Of a DNA stretch of 64,000 nt, positions 12,114 through 23,274 are shown one piece after another. A program made the position numbers and the translations under genes. A model generated the notes under the pieces. The model was not told the DNA's origin. It searched no databases and saw only the letters and a list, made by a program, of their open reading frames with translations. Origin of the DNA: Diadophis punctatus similis (lineage: Eukaryota > Chordata > Lepidosauria > Squamata > Dipsadidae). The DNA lies in NCBI GenBank assembly GCA_023053685.1, contig JALIGW010000005.1, forward strand, positions 52,514,742 to 52,578,741, read 5' to 3'. Each line of letters starts with the position of its first letter. Position 1 is the stretch's first letter.

Positions 12114-12705
12114 TCTCCTCACATGTAAAGCTGAGGGCTAATTGGCCACACCCTCAGGCTATTTAAGTCCTGGAGCATTCCTGAATTGTTGCTGGAAGCA
12201 ACACCTGTGTTCTGCGAACATTCAAGACGTCTTTGTTCCCGCTCTGAGTTCTATATTTGGAAATATCATCTCCTTTGCTTTGGATTCCGGGATTTCTGCC
12301 AAATCCAGTGAGTAACGAGATAAGAACTAAGTAATTGCCAGCTTTTTTTTGGACATTGGAACTCTGGCTAAAAAGCTCACGAAGATAATATTCACCCAGA
12401 TTCTCGTGCCGTTTGTTTCTGGACTTTGAAAACCCCGACTCTTTACTAAGAATATTTATTAGTAAAACTCCTTGATTTCTTTTGCAAACGGTTGTGTGCG
12501 TGTCCCTTCTGGGGGTTCCTGTGCTGGGACACAACACTACCTTGCACATTGAGTACCAAACAGACGATCAGTACTGAGACAAAATTTTCACATCAAAATG
12601 CATCAAGTACAAAATTCAAAGAGTTTTAAAGCAATCCAGTACTGAGATATGACTGTATTGTAGGAAGAAAAAAAGCAGGAAAAAAATTGCAGATATCAAG
12701 TATAG

Positions 12706-12860
12706 CAGTGGTCCCCAACCTTTGTGGCTTGGCGGCCCAGCAGCGGGGGGAAGGAGAACTGGGCTGTGCGAGCGGCTGGCCAGTGTGGATGCTCATATGC
12801 AGCTCGACTTATGCAATCAGCAGGCCAGTGTGCACAGGCATGCTCACACAGCTCGACTTG
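12706..12860 (+). mobile_element. Partial hAT-like MITE (CAGTGGTCCCCAACC end)
   Basis: The left terminus cagtggtccccaacctttg matches a well-known vertebrate hAT end type. The body is GC-rich with the repeated phrase cagctcgactt. No matching right end or 8-bp duplication was found, so the boundary is approximate. Confidence 0.5.
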
Positions 12861-13119
12861 CAATAGAGCAGCATAAAGAGACTAAGAGATCCTTGGTGCT
12901 CTCTGAGCTTGGTTGTTTTCTTGCAGACATTTCATTATCCAAACTATATAACATCATCAGTGCACATTGTGCATACAGTGCATAAGAGACCTATTTGCAG
13001 CAAAGGAAGGAACTGAAAATTGATAGGCAGAGGGAAAAAAAGATGAAGTCAAAGCAACAGTCAGGAGGAAAATCCAAGCAATTTAGGCAGAAAACTTGAA
13101 TTAAGGCAGTAGTGCTTGG

Positions 13120-13802
13120 GAATGAGACGTTGTCTTCTTGCTGAACGTCCATTCTCGTAGGGTGGAGCTAGCCTCCAAGATTGGGAATGACACATTCTAC
13201 AGCCAATTAGGACTGAGTCTGGAAACCTATAAAAGCCAAATGCCCCTGATACTCCCCCTCTTGAGACGAAGTACCAGACCAGACTGCCGTGTACTCCCTA
13301 AACGGACTCCACACCCTCCGGAAGGGCGGGACTTGGAGGCTAGCTCCACCCTACGAGAATGGACGTTCAGCAAGAAGACAACGTCTCATTCTCCATAGTG
13401 GGTGGAGCTAGCCTCCAAGATTGGGACATGCCAAAGCAGTACGTCCCTAGGGGGGGCCCTCAGAGTCCAAGTCGGAAACCCCCGGTCGCACCGCCGCTAA
13501 CAAAACGCGACGGCCAAAGTCCGCCTCAGCCGAGGCGAATCTGTCCAGTTTATAGTGTCTGATGAACGGAGTCGGAGAGGCCCACGTGGCCGCCTGACAC
13601 ACTTCTTCAAGGGAAGCAGAGAAAGTAGAAATCCGAAGAAGACACAGAATTAGGGAGACACAAAGTCCTTGACTAAGACTGAGTCGAAAGAGGGGGAGTA
13701 TCAGGGGCATTTGGCTTTTATAGGTTTCCAGACTCAGTCCTAATTGGCTGTAGAATGTGTCATTCCCAATCTTGGAGGCTAGCTCCACCCACTATGGAGA
13801 AT
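13120..13802 (-). mobile_element. Internally deleted DIRS-like retrotransposon
   Basis: Inverted repeats of about 100 bp lie at 13161-13263 and 13688-13790, sharing ggtggagctagcctcc and a TATA-like tataaaagcc. Between them, read on the minus strand, are the last part of a tyrosine recombinase (complement of about 13447-13640) and a complete internal complementary region (about 13340-13425), where the right-end and left-end sequences are joined. The RT, RNase H, Gag and most recombinase sequence is deleted. This layout (divergent ends, internal complementary region, tyrosine recombinase, no target duplication) is diagnostic of DIRS elements. It is related to, but clearly divergent from, the large copy at 25760-31436. 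Confidence 0.88.
13447..13640 (-). pseudogene. Tyrosine recombinase C-terminal remnant of the small DIRS copy
   Basis: The minus-strand frame contains LEEVCQAATWASPTPFIRHY followed by KLDRFASAEADFGRRVLL. In DIRS recombinases the Tyr of this HY motif is the nucleophile that attacks DNA during circle integration. Only the final 60 or so residues survive. Upstream it runs straight into left-repeat sequence through a large internal deletion. The large copy at 25760-31436 lacks exactly this segment. Confidence 0.8.
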
Positions 13803-14711
13803 TAACACTTTCTCTCCATTTTCATGATCAGATTTTTCCCCCCTACAACATCCAAGTTGTTATTTGCCTCTTGAGGAAATTATGCAAATATTATTATCGG
13901 TGGTGGTATATGAATGTTTCTACTAAAATGCAGATAATAACTTTGGTGATAATGGGAAAGATTGCTGGGGGAAAGGATGAACTCTCTTCCCCTGTGCCAA
14001 GGCTCCTGTCTAGACTATCATTGAAAGAGCTGCTTTTAAAAATAATAATAATTTATTTTTGAAGAGTTATATTTAGGAATTATTTTTCTTCTAGGTGCTC
14101 AAGTTATTCACAGATCCATGATCAAGCATGGAATTGATTATGGATGTCCTTTCATTTCAAATAAGTCACTGAAAATCAGATCATCCACCATAAATTTAGC
14201 TTCTACTATTTATTGAAAATGTTTGGATATGAGTTCAAAGTAACCAAAATTATCATAACATGAAAAAATAATGATCAACTAATAATGTTGTTAATATAGA
14301 CCCCACTGAACTCCTTTGAACTTGTTACTGTGTGTATACAAACATAGAGAGGGAAAGGGTGAGGGAGTTTGATGCTCCAATTTACTGTACCAATCTGCTT
14401 GGGACTGAACCATTGATCTGATCTACTGCCTGAATTGAGCATGTCTTGTTAACATAAGGTTCTATCCTATTATCCAACATAGGGAAAACCAAGGGCTCTT
14501 TTTAAACAAAAAATGAATAGGATTTCCAGGCAAATTAGGCCATAGTGACCAGATTAATCCTTCTCACAATCCCTATTATCATCAACACTGATAGACCTGT
14601 ATTTTGAGCTCCATTCATTTAAAAGTTCACAAAAGTTGCAGAATTTTTATGTGGTAGGAATGGTTTGTCATAAGGATCAATAAGTTTCCTTTCTGAATGA
14701 ATGGAGGCTGT
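13803..14711. other. No recognisable feature
   Basis: AT-rich, with a short AAT run near 14040. No gene or element boundary recognised. Confidence 0.5.
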
Positions 14712-15370
14712 TGTATTTGTATTTGTTTATTTGTCAAGCATATATGATTATAAGCAAAGTATAAACAGTAAAACATGATTGAATATATATGTAATAGTAC
14801 AAGCATGAATAAGAGTAAAAGAGGTATGAATATATGGGTACATTAGGACAGGAACGGTAGGCATGATTGTGCGCTTATGCACGCCCCTTACCGACCTCTT
14901 AGGAAAGGGTTGAGGTCGATGGTAGATAATCTGAGGTTGAAGTTTTTGGGGTTTGGGGAAGAAACTACTGAGTCAGGTAAAGTGTTCCAGGCATTGACCA
15001 CTCTGTTGTTGAAGTCGAATTTTTTGCAATCAAGTCTGGAGCGGTTTACATTAAGTTTGTATCTATTGTGAGCTCGTGTATTATTGCGGTTGAAGCTGAA
15101 GTAGTCGTTAACAGGTAGAACATTGTGGCAGATAATTTTGTGAGCTACACTTAGGTCAGATCGAAGGCGGGGTCTAAATTTTCAAGTCCCAAAATTTCAA
15201 GTCTGGTTTCATAAGGTATTCTGTTGTGAACACAGGAATGTAATACTTTTCTTGTGAAGTATCTCTGGACATTCTCAATTGTGTTAATGTCTGATATGTA
15301 GTGTGGTGTTGTCAATATTAAACTTAAATATAAAGATATGCCTACAAAAATTAGAGTATTCAAATCATTT
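14712..15370 (-). pseudogene. LINE 3' end, antisense (same family as 37259-37850)
   Basis: The complement encodes fragments such as SDINTIENVQRYFTRKVLHS and RIPYETRLEILGLENL, then degenerate frames matching the 37.3-kb copy. The shared features are a tract for RxxNxWNxLP-type residues and a 3' UTR reading gaccgacctcttagg on the + strand. The NVQRYFTR...RLEIL pattern is typical of CR1/L2/Rex-group LINE C-termini. The copy is 5'-truncated and frameshifted. Confidence 0.72.
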
Positions 15371-16200
15371 AACAATGAGTAAACATATTCTATTATGTCA
15401 AATACCGAAGATAAAAGGTGAGATAATAATAAATTATAAATAAATTATTAATTCTGATTCTGTGGTCACTTCTGTTGTCACTGCCATGGGTAATGTGCCA
15501 GTGGTTAAATTGTGGATTCTTAACCGTGGATTTTTAATGTTTCATGACATCCAGAGCCACTGTGTGTGAGTTCGGTGACTATATATGTGTTTAATAATTA
15601 AAAAAATAATTTCAGTTCCAGGAGAAGAGGGATGCAGCAAACTGAAGTAGCTATCAGCCAGCCTTAGAGAAGAACCGCCACTTGTGAGAACCTGCTGAGA
15701 ATGAGCAGAGACTCATGAAGCAAACTGTAATAAAAGAAATCACATTCCTGCTGGAATTAGGCTGTTTTCTGATTGTTAGTAAAACTCCGAAATAAAAAGA
15801 CATCTGCCAATTACTGAATTCTAATATTCATCTTCCTTTCTGACATGTTGTCCTTAAGCTCCAGATGGGGATTGAAATTTTGTGTAAGATAAAAGGCGAA
15901 GCTAAATGTAGTTGGTTTTATTCCACTGGTTCCAACTGTACAGATTATCATAAATTGCCTTGCTGTTTCTAAATTTGGGGTTTTGACAACTTTGATGCAT
16001 GCTAATGTGTTAGAGTTTATTTATGCAATTTTTGTGATTTAGCAACTGCCTCAATTTTCATGGACTTTAGGTAGTATGTTTACACATATGCACAAACACA
16101 CACATTTATGTATGCACTCTAAAATCTTACTGTTATGGTTCCAGTATTTCATAAAAATAACTAATTCCCATTTGGGTTATGTCATTCTTAAGAAATACTT
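15371..16200. other. No recognisable feature
   Basis: AT-rich sequence without a supported gene. Confidence 0.5.
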
Positions 16201-16219
16201 TATAACATATACATACAGT

Positions 16220-16252
<33 letters not shown>

Positions 16253-16254
16253 AG

Positions 16255-16350
<96 letters not shown>
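16201..16350. repeat. (TATACA)n hexanucleotide microsatellite
   Basis: About 25 units of a TA/CA alternating hexamer. It resumes briefly at 18265-18285 beyond the inserted palindromic element, so the element landed in this array. The Tyr-Val/Met-Tyr and Ile-Tyr open frames are repeat artefacts. Confidence 0.95.
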
Positions 16351-16351
<1 letters not shown>

Positions 16352-16560
16352 CGTGTTTCCCCGAAAATAAGACATGTCCCGAAAATAAGCCCCACAGGGC
16401 TTTTTCGGGACATGCCTTGAAATAAGCCACCCCCCGAAAATAAGCCCCCCCAACTACTTCCGGGGGAAAGGGGGGGACATGCCGGGAGCCGCTCTTTTTG
16501 AGGCGGCACTCTTTTGGCCCGGAAAGAGAGAGAGAGATCCCTCAAGAAGTTTCCCTGCAA

Positions 16561-16958
16561 AGACTTGCTGAAAAGAGAAGCCGCGAACTTTCAGACGCTG
16601 GTAAGATGAGCGCCTCGCAGCCCGGCCCTCCCCTGCATTCCCTGCCACCCCCAAACTGTGCCTGATGATCTTACCAGCGTCTGGAAGTTCGCGGCTTCTC
16701 TTTTCAGCAGGTCTTTGCAGGGAAACTCCTTCAATGTAAAGGAGAAGTTATCGCGAGTGCGATCAATTAACAACTTTTCGCACTCGCGATAACTTCTCCT
16801 TTACATTGAAGGAGTTTCCCTCAAAGACCTGCTGAAAAGAGAAGCCGCGAACTTCCAGATGCTGGTAAGATCATCAGGCACAATTTGGGGGGGAATGCAG
16901 GGGAGGGCCAGGCTGTGAGGCGCTCACTTTACCAGCGTCTGGAAGTTTGCCGCTTCCC
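16561..16958. repeat. Palindrome P1 (arms up to about 180-200 bp)
   Basis: The innermost stem pairs 16741-16762 with 16778-16799 perfectly around a 15-nt loop. Pairing continues outward, with indels, to about 16561 and 16958. The arms contain agaagccgcgaact and gctggtaagat. A third partial copy of the arm lies at 16545-16607, so the module is also directly repeated. Confidence 0.85.
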
Positions 16959-17012
16959 TGTCACCGCCTTCCTAACTCACGTCGCGGCCCGCCCCATCCC
17001 CCGCCCAGTGGT

Positions 17013-17097
17013 CAAAGTCCTTCAAAGCATTTTAAAAGGATCCGTTCCATTCATGGCAGGCAAAACGGATCCTTTTAAAATGCTTTGAAGGACTTTG
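17013..17097. repeat. Palindrome P2, perfect 34-bp arms
   Basis: 17013-17046 and 17064-17097 are exact reverse complements around a 17-nt loop. The arm contains the BamHI-site-bearing motif aaggatccgtt. Confidence 0.95.
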
Positions 17098-17410
17098 AAG
17101 CATTTTGAAGGGACGCCCTCCCGCCCTGCCAAACCCCAGCGTGAAACGCCCCTCCTACCTCGATCGCATTCTTAGTCTTCTCTCCACAGCAGCCCTTTCT
17201 GAAAGAGAATGCCTCGCGAGTTGGAGAACTTTGAAAGCCTCGCGAGGCGTTCTCTTTCAGAAAGGGCCACTGTGGAGAGAAGACCGAAGAACGCGACGGA
17301 GGAACGAGGGGCGTCTCGCGCTGGGGTTTGGCAGGCCGGGAGGGCGTCCCTTCAAAATGCTTCAAAGTCCTTCAAAGCATTTTAAAAGGATCCGTTTTGC
17401 CTGCCATGAA
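17050..17410. repeat. Palindrome P3, about 171-bp arms
   Basis: Arms 17050-17220 and 17238-17410 pair with scattered mismatches. The left arm reuses the right half of P2, so neighbouring palindromes share arms. Contains ctcgcgag near the centre and ggagagaagac in the stem. Confidence 0.88.
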
Positions 17411-17521
17411 GGGAACCAATATTCCCCGAAGAAAAGGAGGCAAGCATAGGTTCCCTTCATGGCAGGCAAAACGGATCCTTTTAAAATGCTTCGAAGGACT
17501 TTGAAGCATTTTGAAGGGACG
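17345..17521. repeat. Palindrome P4, 73-bp arms with one mismatch
   Basis: 17345-17417 pairs with 17449-17521 at 72 of 73 positions around a 31-nt loop. With a roughly 15-bp asymmetric insertion the pairing extends outward to about 17308 and 17573. It shares its sequence with P2. Confidence 0.92.
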
Positions 17522-17548
17522 CCTGCCATGCCACGCCCTCCCGCCCTG

Positions 17549-17784
17549 CCAAACCCCAGCGCAAGACGCCCCTCCTACCTGCAACTTGTCCCGGGACCTC
17601 TGTTGCGTTCTCACCGTCTTCTCTCCACGGCAGCCCGTTCTGAAAGAACGCCGCGCAAGTTCAAGTTTGAACTCGCGAGACATTCTCTTTCAGGACGGGC
17701 TGCCGTGGAGAGAAGACGGTGAGAATGCCACGGAGGTCCCAGAACAAGTCGCAGGTAGGAGGGGCGTCTCGCGCTGGGGTTTGG
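17549..17784. repeat. Palindrome P5
   Basis: Arms of about 115-119 bp (17549-17663 and 17666-17784) meet with almost no loop. The arm is homologous to P3 and P6 (ctctccacggcagccc and its complement). Confidence 0.85.
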
Positions 17785-17793
17785 CGGGGTTAG

Positions 17794-18001
17794 GCGGGCA
17801 TCCTACCTGTGGCTTGTTCCGGGACCTCCGTGGCATTCTCACCGTCTTCTCTCCACGGCAGCCCATCCTGAAAGAGAACGTCTCGCGAGTTCGAGAAGTT
17901 TGAACTCGCGAGAGATTCTCTTTCAGAACGGGCTGCTGTGGAGAGAAGATGGTGAGAAGGCGACGGAGGTCCCAGGACAAGCCGCAGGTAGGACGCCCGC
18001 C
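17794..18001. repeat. Palindrome P6
   Basis: Arms 17794-17892 and 17902-18001 pair around a 9-nt loop. It has the same module as P5 with small differences, including cgcaggtagga at the outer end of the right arm. Confidence 0.85.
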
Positions 18002-18018
18002 CCGCCTCGCCCCACCTA

Positions 18019-18149
18019 GAGAGACGCACCACTTACTGGAGTTTTGCAGCTCCGTGGTCTCTCGGCTTGTCTGTTTGCAAGTTTTTTTCCCTAAAGAGAC
18101 TAGCCGAGAGACCATGGAGCTGGCAAACTCCAGTAAGTGGTGCGTCTCG
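18019..18149. repeat. Palindrome P7, 48-bp arms
   Basis: 18019-18066 pairs with 18102-18149 with about four mismatches around a 35-nt loop. The arm sequence is unrelated to P1-P6. Confidence 0.9.
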
Positions 18150-18282
18150 TGTCCCGCCCCGCCTGCACCCTGAAAATTATAAGCCACCCCCCGAAAATAA
18201 GACCAGGGGCATTTTTTTGGGGTCAAAAAATATAAGCCCCTGTCTTATTTTCGGGGAAACACGGTACATATACAGTACATAT

Positions 18283-18285
<3 letters not shown>

Positions 18286-18344
<59 letters not shown>
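18286..18344. repeat. (CA)n microsatellite
   Basis: About 29 CA units, following the remnant of the TATACA array. Confidence 0.95.
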
Positions 18345-18346
<2 letters not shown>

Positions 18347-18568
18347 CAAGCAATGTATTATAGTCCAGAACAATATATTTCATGTTCTTTACTGTTGCTT
18401 GCCTTGGAACCAACACATAAAAGGATCTATTCTGTTTTTCTTAGATAAATCAGAAACTGATTACATTTGGCTCTGTTTAGTTTAGGTTTTTTGCAGCTCA
18501 TCCTTCACCTTGCAATGCACATTCTGTCCATTTTGTGGATTCGCCTATGGTCATCCCATCTTAACTTC

Positions 18569-19263
<695 letters not shown>

Positions 19264-19307
19264 TAAAGGGAAAAATATGTTTTTCTCTCTACATCCATTT
19301 GTTGGAG

Positions 19308-19378
19308 GAGGGAGGGAGGGGGGAGGAAGGAAGGAAGGAAGGAAACAAAGCAGGAAAGAAGGAAAGAAGGAAGGAAGA
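19308..19378. repeat. GGAA/GGGA purine-rich tandem tract
   Basis: Imperfect GGAA and GGGA repeats. Confidence 0.85.
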
Positions 19379-19668
19379 TATAGCAATCAACATATGGGTA
19401 CAAGTTTATGTTAGGAATATTATAATGTCCACTGCTTTCTGTGGACATTTGTGGGTTTTGTCTGGATTAAAACTTTTAGATTATGGCCTCAATATCTTGA
19501 TTTCATTGCCCTATTGCCAATATCCTTTTGTGGAATTCCATGCATTTTTTCATCTGAATATTTGCCAAAAAGTTATTATTTATAGCTTTATAGCTTAGAC
19601 TTTCATAGTACTTTATAAGTCTTTAGACTTTATAGTCCTTTTAAAATGTAATATATAAATAATCTCAG

Positions 19669-19672
<4 letters not shown>
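19379..19672. other. No recognisable feature
   Basis: AT-rich spacer between simple repeats. Confidence 0.5.
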
Positions 19673-19755
<83 letters not shown>

Positions 19756-19827
19756 TCCCTCCCTCCCTCTCCTTCCCTCCCTCCCTCCCCTCTCTCTCAT
19801 CTGCGCGCACACACACACACACACACT
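19673..19827. repeat. Compound (CT)n-(CCCT)n-(CA)n microsatellite
   Basis: About 39 CT units, then CCCT-rich blocks to 19798, then a short CA run to 19827. A few bases later (19856-19871) stand about two and a half telomere-like ccctaa units. Confidence 0.93.
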
Positions 19828-19871
19828 GCACAAAATGTATTTTAGATTTTTTTAATCCCTAACCCTAACCC

Positions 19872-21231
19872 ATTTTTTAACATTTATTTTTTCAAAATAA
19901 CGAGCTCTGATTACAGACAAACCAGAACCAACACCATTTGGTGTTTATATTTCTAGAAAATTGGTTCTTGCTGAAGGGAATGCTTTTTGGCAGCTCTTTT
20001 TATGGCCCAATCTGAAGCTGCACAGATGGGTCTCCAGACATCAGATAAAGGGTCTTGTTCTTCCTCTTGCTTGAGGCAACCAAGAAATATTGTTGAAGAC
20101 TTGGTACTGTTGCAGCAAATGAAACCATGATACTGTATTGCTGTCAAACCTGGCCTTTTCAAGGTACAACTGTATCACCATGGTCGTTTTCCCATAGGAT
20201 CAGGCAGGGCAGGAGTTGGAAAAGGATTGTTAAATTCCATTGTACAGGATGTTGATCACCATAGATAGAGAATGGTGGGACTATGTTCTTGATGTCTATG
20301 AGATTTCCAGGTCTTTTGTCAAATCCACCCCTAGGTTTAGGCTTGTGGCCTGATCATGCAACATTTTCAAATATGACCATGAAAGGCTACTTGGTATTAA
20401 ATGCAGAAGATGTAATTGTTAGCATTGTAGTGAGGTGTCTATAATCCCATGTTTAGATATCCACATTTTCCCTGCAGACAATCTGAATAATGAATCAAAT
20501 GGTCTCCACAGTAATTGGATCTTTTTCTGTGTAATTAGCCATTTCCCATTTGGCATTATAATTTTAAGTAGTATGGCTGAATTGAGCAACTCATGAAATG
20601 AGTCATTCGTTATGTGAAAGCTTTTAAGGAAGTTATTTCTGGAGGTCTTGCTACAGAGGTTAAACTATGTCTAGATTAAAAGAACTGACAAGCAGCAATC
20701 AAGGCAGCAAAATAGATGTGCTTAGGAAGCAACCTTGTTATAAGAAGAAAGTAGAAGCAGATCCCCATCTCTTACATGGGAGCTGAGGGAATGATGAATA
20801 ACTTAGGTAACTCACTCTGTGCAAAATCAATCTTTCACTGTCAATTTTAAATGAACTAATTTGTCCAAAAATCTGTTCAGTCAGTTTAGAAGCATTTCTC
20901 AGTTCATCCATATTAGCAAATCCTTTAATCTTGACTAGACTGCATAGTAAGAAATCTAGAAATGTGTTAATATGACTAGACATATGTAGTAGAATAAGAA
21001 TTGATTCTTTTAATTAGTGTCTCCTGAAGTTATAGTGCCTTCTTTCCCTGAACTATTGACCGACTAATACATGGGGAAAAAATACTGTTTTGACTAACAT
21101 GCCTTGTGCAGACTAGCTTAATTCTTAATTCTATCTCAACTGGTCAACACTCCCTCTTGTTTTTATAGTGATCAAAATTGGTATTTTTTCTAAGGTTATG
21201 GTTTCTATTGAAGACATTCATTTTTTTAATG
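19872..21231. other. No recognisable feature
   Basis: AT-rich sequence with only short, unsupported open frames. Confidence 0.5.
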
Positions 21232-21458
21232 ATAGCAATAGCACTTAGACTTATATACTGCTTCATAGTGCTTTACAGCCCTCTCTAAGCGGTTTACAGA
21301 ATTCAGCATATTGCCCCCAACAATCTGGGTCCTCATTTTACCCACCTCGGAAGGATGGAAGGCTGAGTCAACCTTGAGCCGGTGAGATTTGAACAGCTGA
21401 ACTGCTGAACTAGCAGTAGCCTGCAGTGCTGCATTTAACCACTGCACCAACTCGGCTC
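21232..21458 (-). mobile_element. tRNA-derived SINE (Sauria type)
   Basis: Antisense copy with the agcaatagcactt tail on the left, the caacaatctgggtcctcat body and the tRNA-like head at the right. There is a small deletion in the head relative to the other copies (tagcagtagcctg). Confidence 0.87.
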
Positions 21459-22150
21459 TTTGTTTTTAGGTCAACAATTTCGGGTCAATGTATGAATTTT
21501 TTCCTACATCTTTTCCCCCCTAAACTTCTTATGATAAAAGAATGGGAGAAAACATAAATAAGATCTTGTTGCTCAGTGAGGACTGAAAGTGAGGTGTCTC
21601 AATGTATCAAGTTTCAAAATCACCAGCCAAAAAAGTCCAGGAATCGTGAAATTTATAATACAATAGGTTTTACTGGGTTATTCCATGATCATTGGTCTCA
21701 ACTTTATAAGAAAGTGGAACCCCAAACAATGAAAAGCTAAGAAATTTATAAAGGTTGAATCCAGGGATCTGATTTGAGTGATGCTTCTATTTTTTGGTGG
21801 TGGTGGGAGTATGGACATGATTGCCGTAGGAAGGTTCTTTAGAGTCAGAGAGAATCAATTTGGATTTGGTACATTTAGGTGAAGACAGGAGTTTGTTCTG
21901 GATCAAGATTTGACTCTGGTCATGCCAAAAAATTAGAGAGGAAAGGGATGTATTTTGTTGATTACATCTATTTTCTCCACCTTAGTAAAATATATATCGA
22001 AAAGACCTGCTTAAGATGTTTTACCACCTTTCAGATAGAGACCAATTTCTCAAGTAAAACAAATGTTTTTGGAGAGTGAGCCTTTTACACTGCTGGATAT
22101 GGAGTCTAATAGAATTGGGAGCCTTGTGGTTACTGGAGATTATGATATAA
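21459..22150. other. No recognisable feature
   Basis: AT-rich spacer between two SINEs of opposite orientation. Confidence 0.5.
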
Positions 22151-22407
22151 GAGCCGAGGTGGCGCAGCGGTTAGAGTGGGGTACTGCAGCCACTTTACCT
22201 GACTGTGATCCGCAGGTCAGCAGTTCAAATCTCACCGGCTCAGGGTTGACTCAGCCTTCCATCCTTCCGAGGTAGGTAAAATGAGAACCCAGATTGTTGG
22301 GGGCAATATAAATATACACTGCTTACCGGTGTAAACCGCTTAGAGAGTGCTTGCACTGTGGAGGCGGTATATAAATGTCACTAATAAATAAAATAAATAA
22401 ATAAATA
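22151..22407 (+). mobile_element. tRNA-derived SINE (Sauria type), sense
   Basis: Starts gagccgaggtggcgcagcgg (box A inside) with a box B-like cagttcaaatctc, the body block acccagattgttggg, and a 3' end running into AAATA repeats instead of the gctattgct-type tail of the antisense copies. This is a different 3' subtype, shared with 52396-52650. Confidence 0.87.
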
Positions 22408-23270
22408 TATCTTTTGAAATATTCAGTTCTCTGTTAGGAAGACAACTTTTATTTTCAAAAAACACAATTAATAATTTAACATGCAAAAAAGTCTGCTACA
22501 AGTCATGTTTTATAGCGTCCATGTCTTCAGCCAACTTCCTGCTGGTTCTTCCCCACCACCCTAAAACTAATTTCCAGTATGGCACCATTACTGCCACAAC
22601 ATGTTTTGAATTGAGATTGGCAAGAAGTAGCAACTTTTCAAAATGCATCTGCTTAGTCTATCCGTGTTTGCATGATGGGGCTTGTCAGGAAACATTGGCT
22701 GTGTTCAATCATGCTGAAGATTTCCTTCTGACTGGGACCAAGTCATTTGCCAGGCTCTCCTTGTCAGGGAGAGTTAAGCCGGTCACTGATCCTAATTTTA
22801 AAACTGTTTGTTGCAGCATTCCAATTTTTAATCGCTATATGACTTGTCATCTTGAATATAATCCACATCAATATTTTTTAAAATCTATTCTAATATTGAG
22901 AGTGTCCAAGATTGCTATTTGAACATGTGGTTACATCTTCACTCTTAAAGACAACAAATCAAACCCAAACCCTCTTTCTTTGCTTTAATTGCCAAAGAAC
23001 ATTAGAATTTTTTAAATTAAATATTTGAACTAGTCCACAAAGCTAATTAATTTATTGGCCTCCTCATGAAAACAACTATAAAGCCAGCTATTAAGTAAAA
23101 ACTTATTGCACTACTTCTAAAATACTTCTGTATGAGCTATCTCACAGGGCTGAAGAGGGAGTATTATACCCTTAGCTCTTGATGTAAAGGGGAAATTTAA
23201 ATCTGTCCAATCAGGGAATCAATAAAATTGTACTAATTTCAACTGTTTTGTCCTGTATATGCTTATATGC
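22408..23270. other. No recognisable feature
   Basis: The 22521-22922 open frame lacks any recognised motif and is probably chance. Otherwise AT-rich. Confidence 0.45.
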
Positions 23271-23274
23271 CGTA

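Larger units (their letters stand above)
10535..12536 (+). mobile_element. Solo LTR B (TGTTGTG...CACAACA), interrupted by a CR1
   Basis: It starts TGTTGTGGCTTG and ends GGGACACAACA, and a perfect 5-bp duplication CTACC (10530-10534 and 12537-12541) flanks it. About 250 bp of LTR precede and about 420 bp follow an antisense CR1 insertion (about 10783-12113). A TATA-like ctatttaag at about 12161, downstream of the CR1, fits a + strand promoter. The first part has a long frame rich in Glu/Ser/Asp (10539-10850), which is most likely incidental. No internal region remains. Confidence 0.82.
9959..12655. mobile_element. TA-flanked MITE (CAGTGGTACCTC ends) split by later insertions
   Basis: The left end reads cagtggtacctcaatactc. 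The right end is its degenerate inverted form, cagtactgagatatgactg. Both ends are flanked by TA (9957-9958 and 12656-12657), the target of Tc1/mariner-like transposases. Once the two nested solo LTRs are removed, only about 280 bp of MITE remain (9959-10097, 10518-10534 and 12537-12655), with no transposase frame. The divergence of the two ends suggests it is the oldest layer of the stack. Confidence 0.65.
16351..18264. mobile_element. GC-rich TA-flanked element made of a chain of palindromes
   Basis: Terminal inverted repeats CCGTGTTTCCCCGAAAATAA are perfect over at least 23 bp, with TA on both sides (16349-16350 and 18265-18266). Subterminal copies of GAAAATAAG occur at both ends. The 1.9-kb interior is GC- and CpG-rich and consists of successive large inverted repeats centred near 16770, 17055, 17229, 17433, 17665, 17897 and 18084. 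There is no transposase frame. TA target use suggests mobilisation by a Tc1/mariner- or pogo-like enzyme, but the family is not certain. The element inserted into a TATACA microsatellite. Confidence 0.85.

Noticed and set aside
16885..18226. Several 90-180 aa open frames in the palindromic element
   Set aside because: They are mirror frames across inverted repeats in GC-rich DNA, with the same peptide appearing in opposite strands and no known domain.
19856..19871. Telomere-like ccctaaccctaaccc
   Set aside because: Only about two and a half units beside a microsatellite. Too short to call an interstitial telomere array.
22521..22922. 133-aa open frame
   Set aside because: No recognised motif and no splice context. 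Its composition matches random AT-rich DNA.
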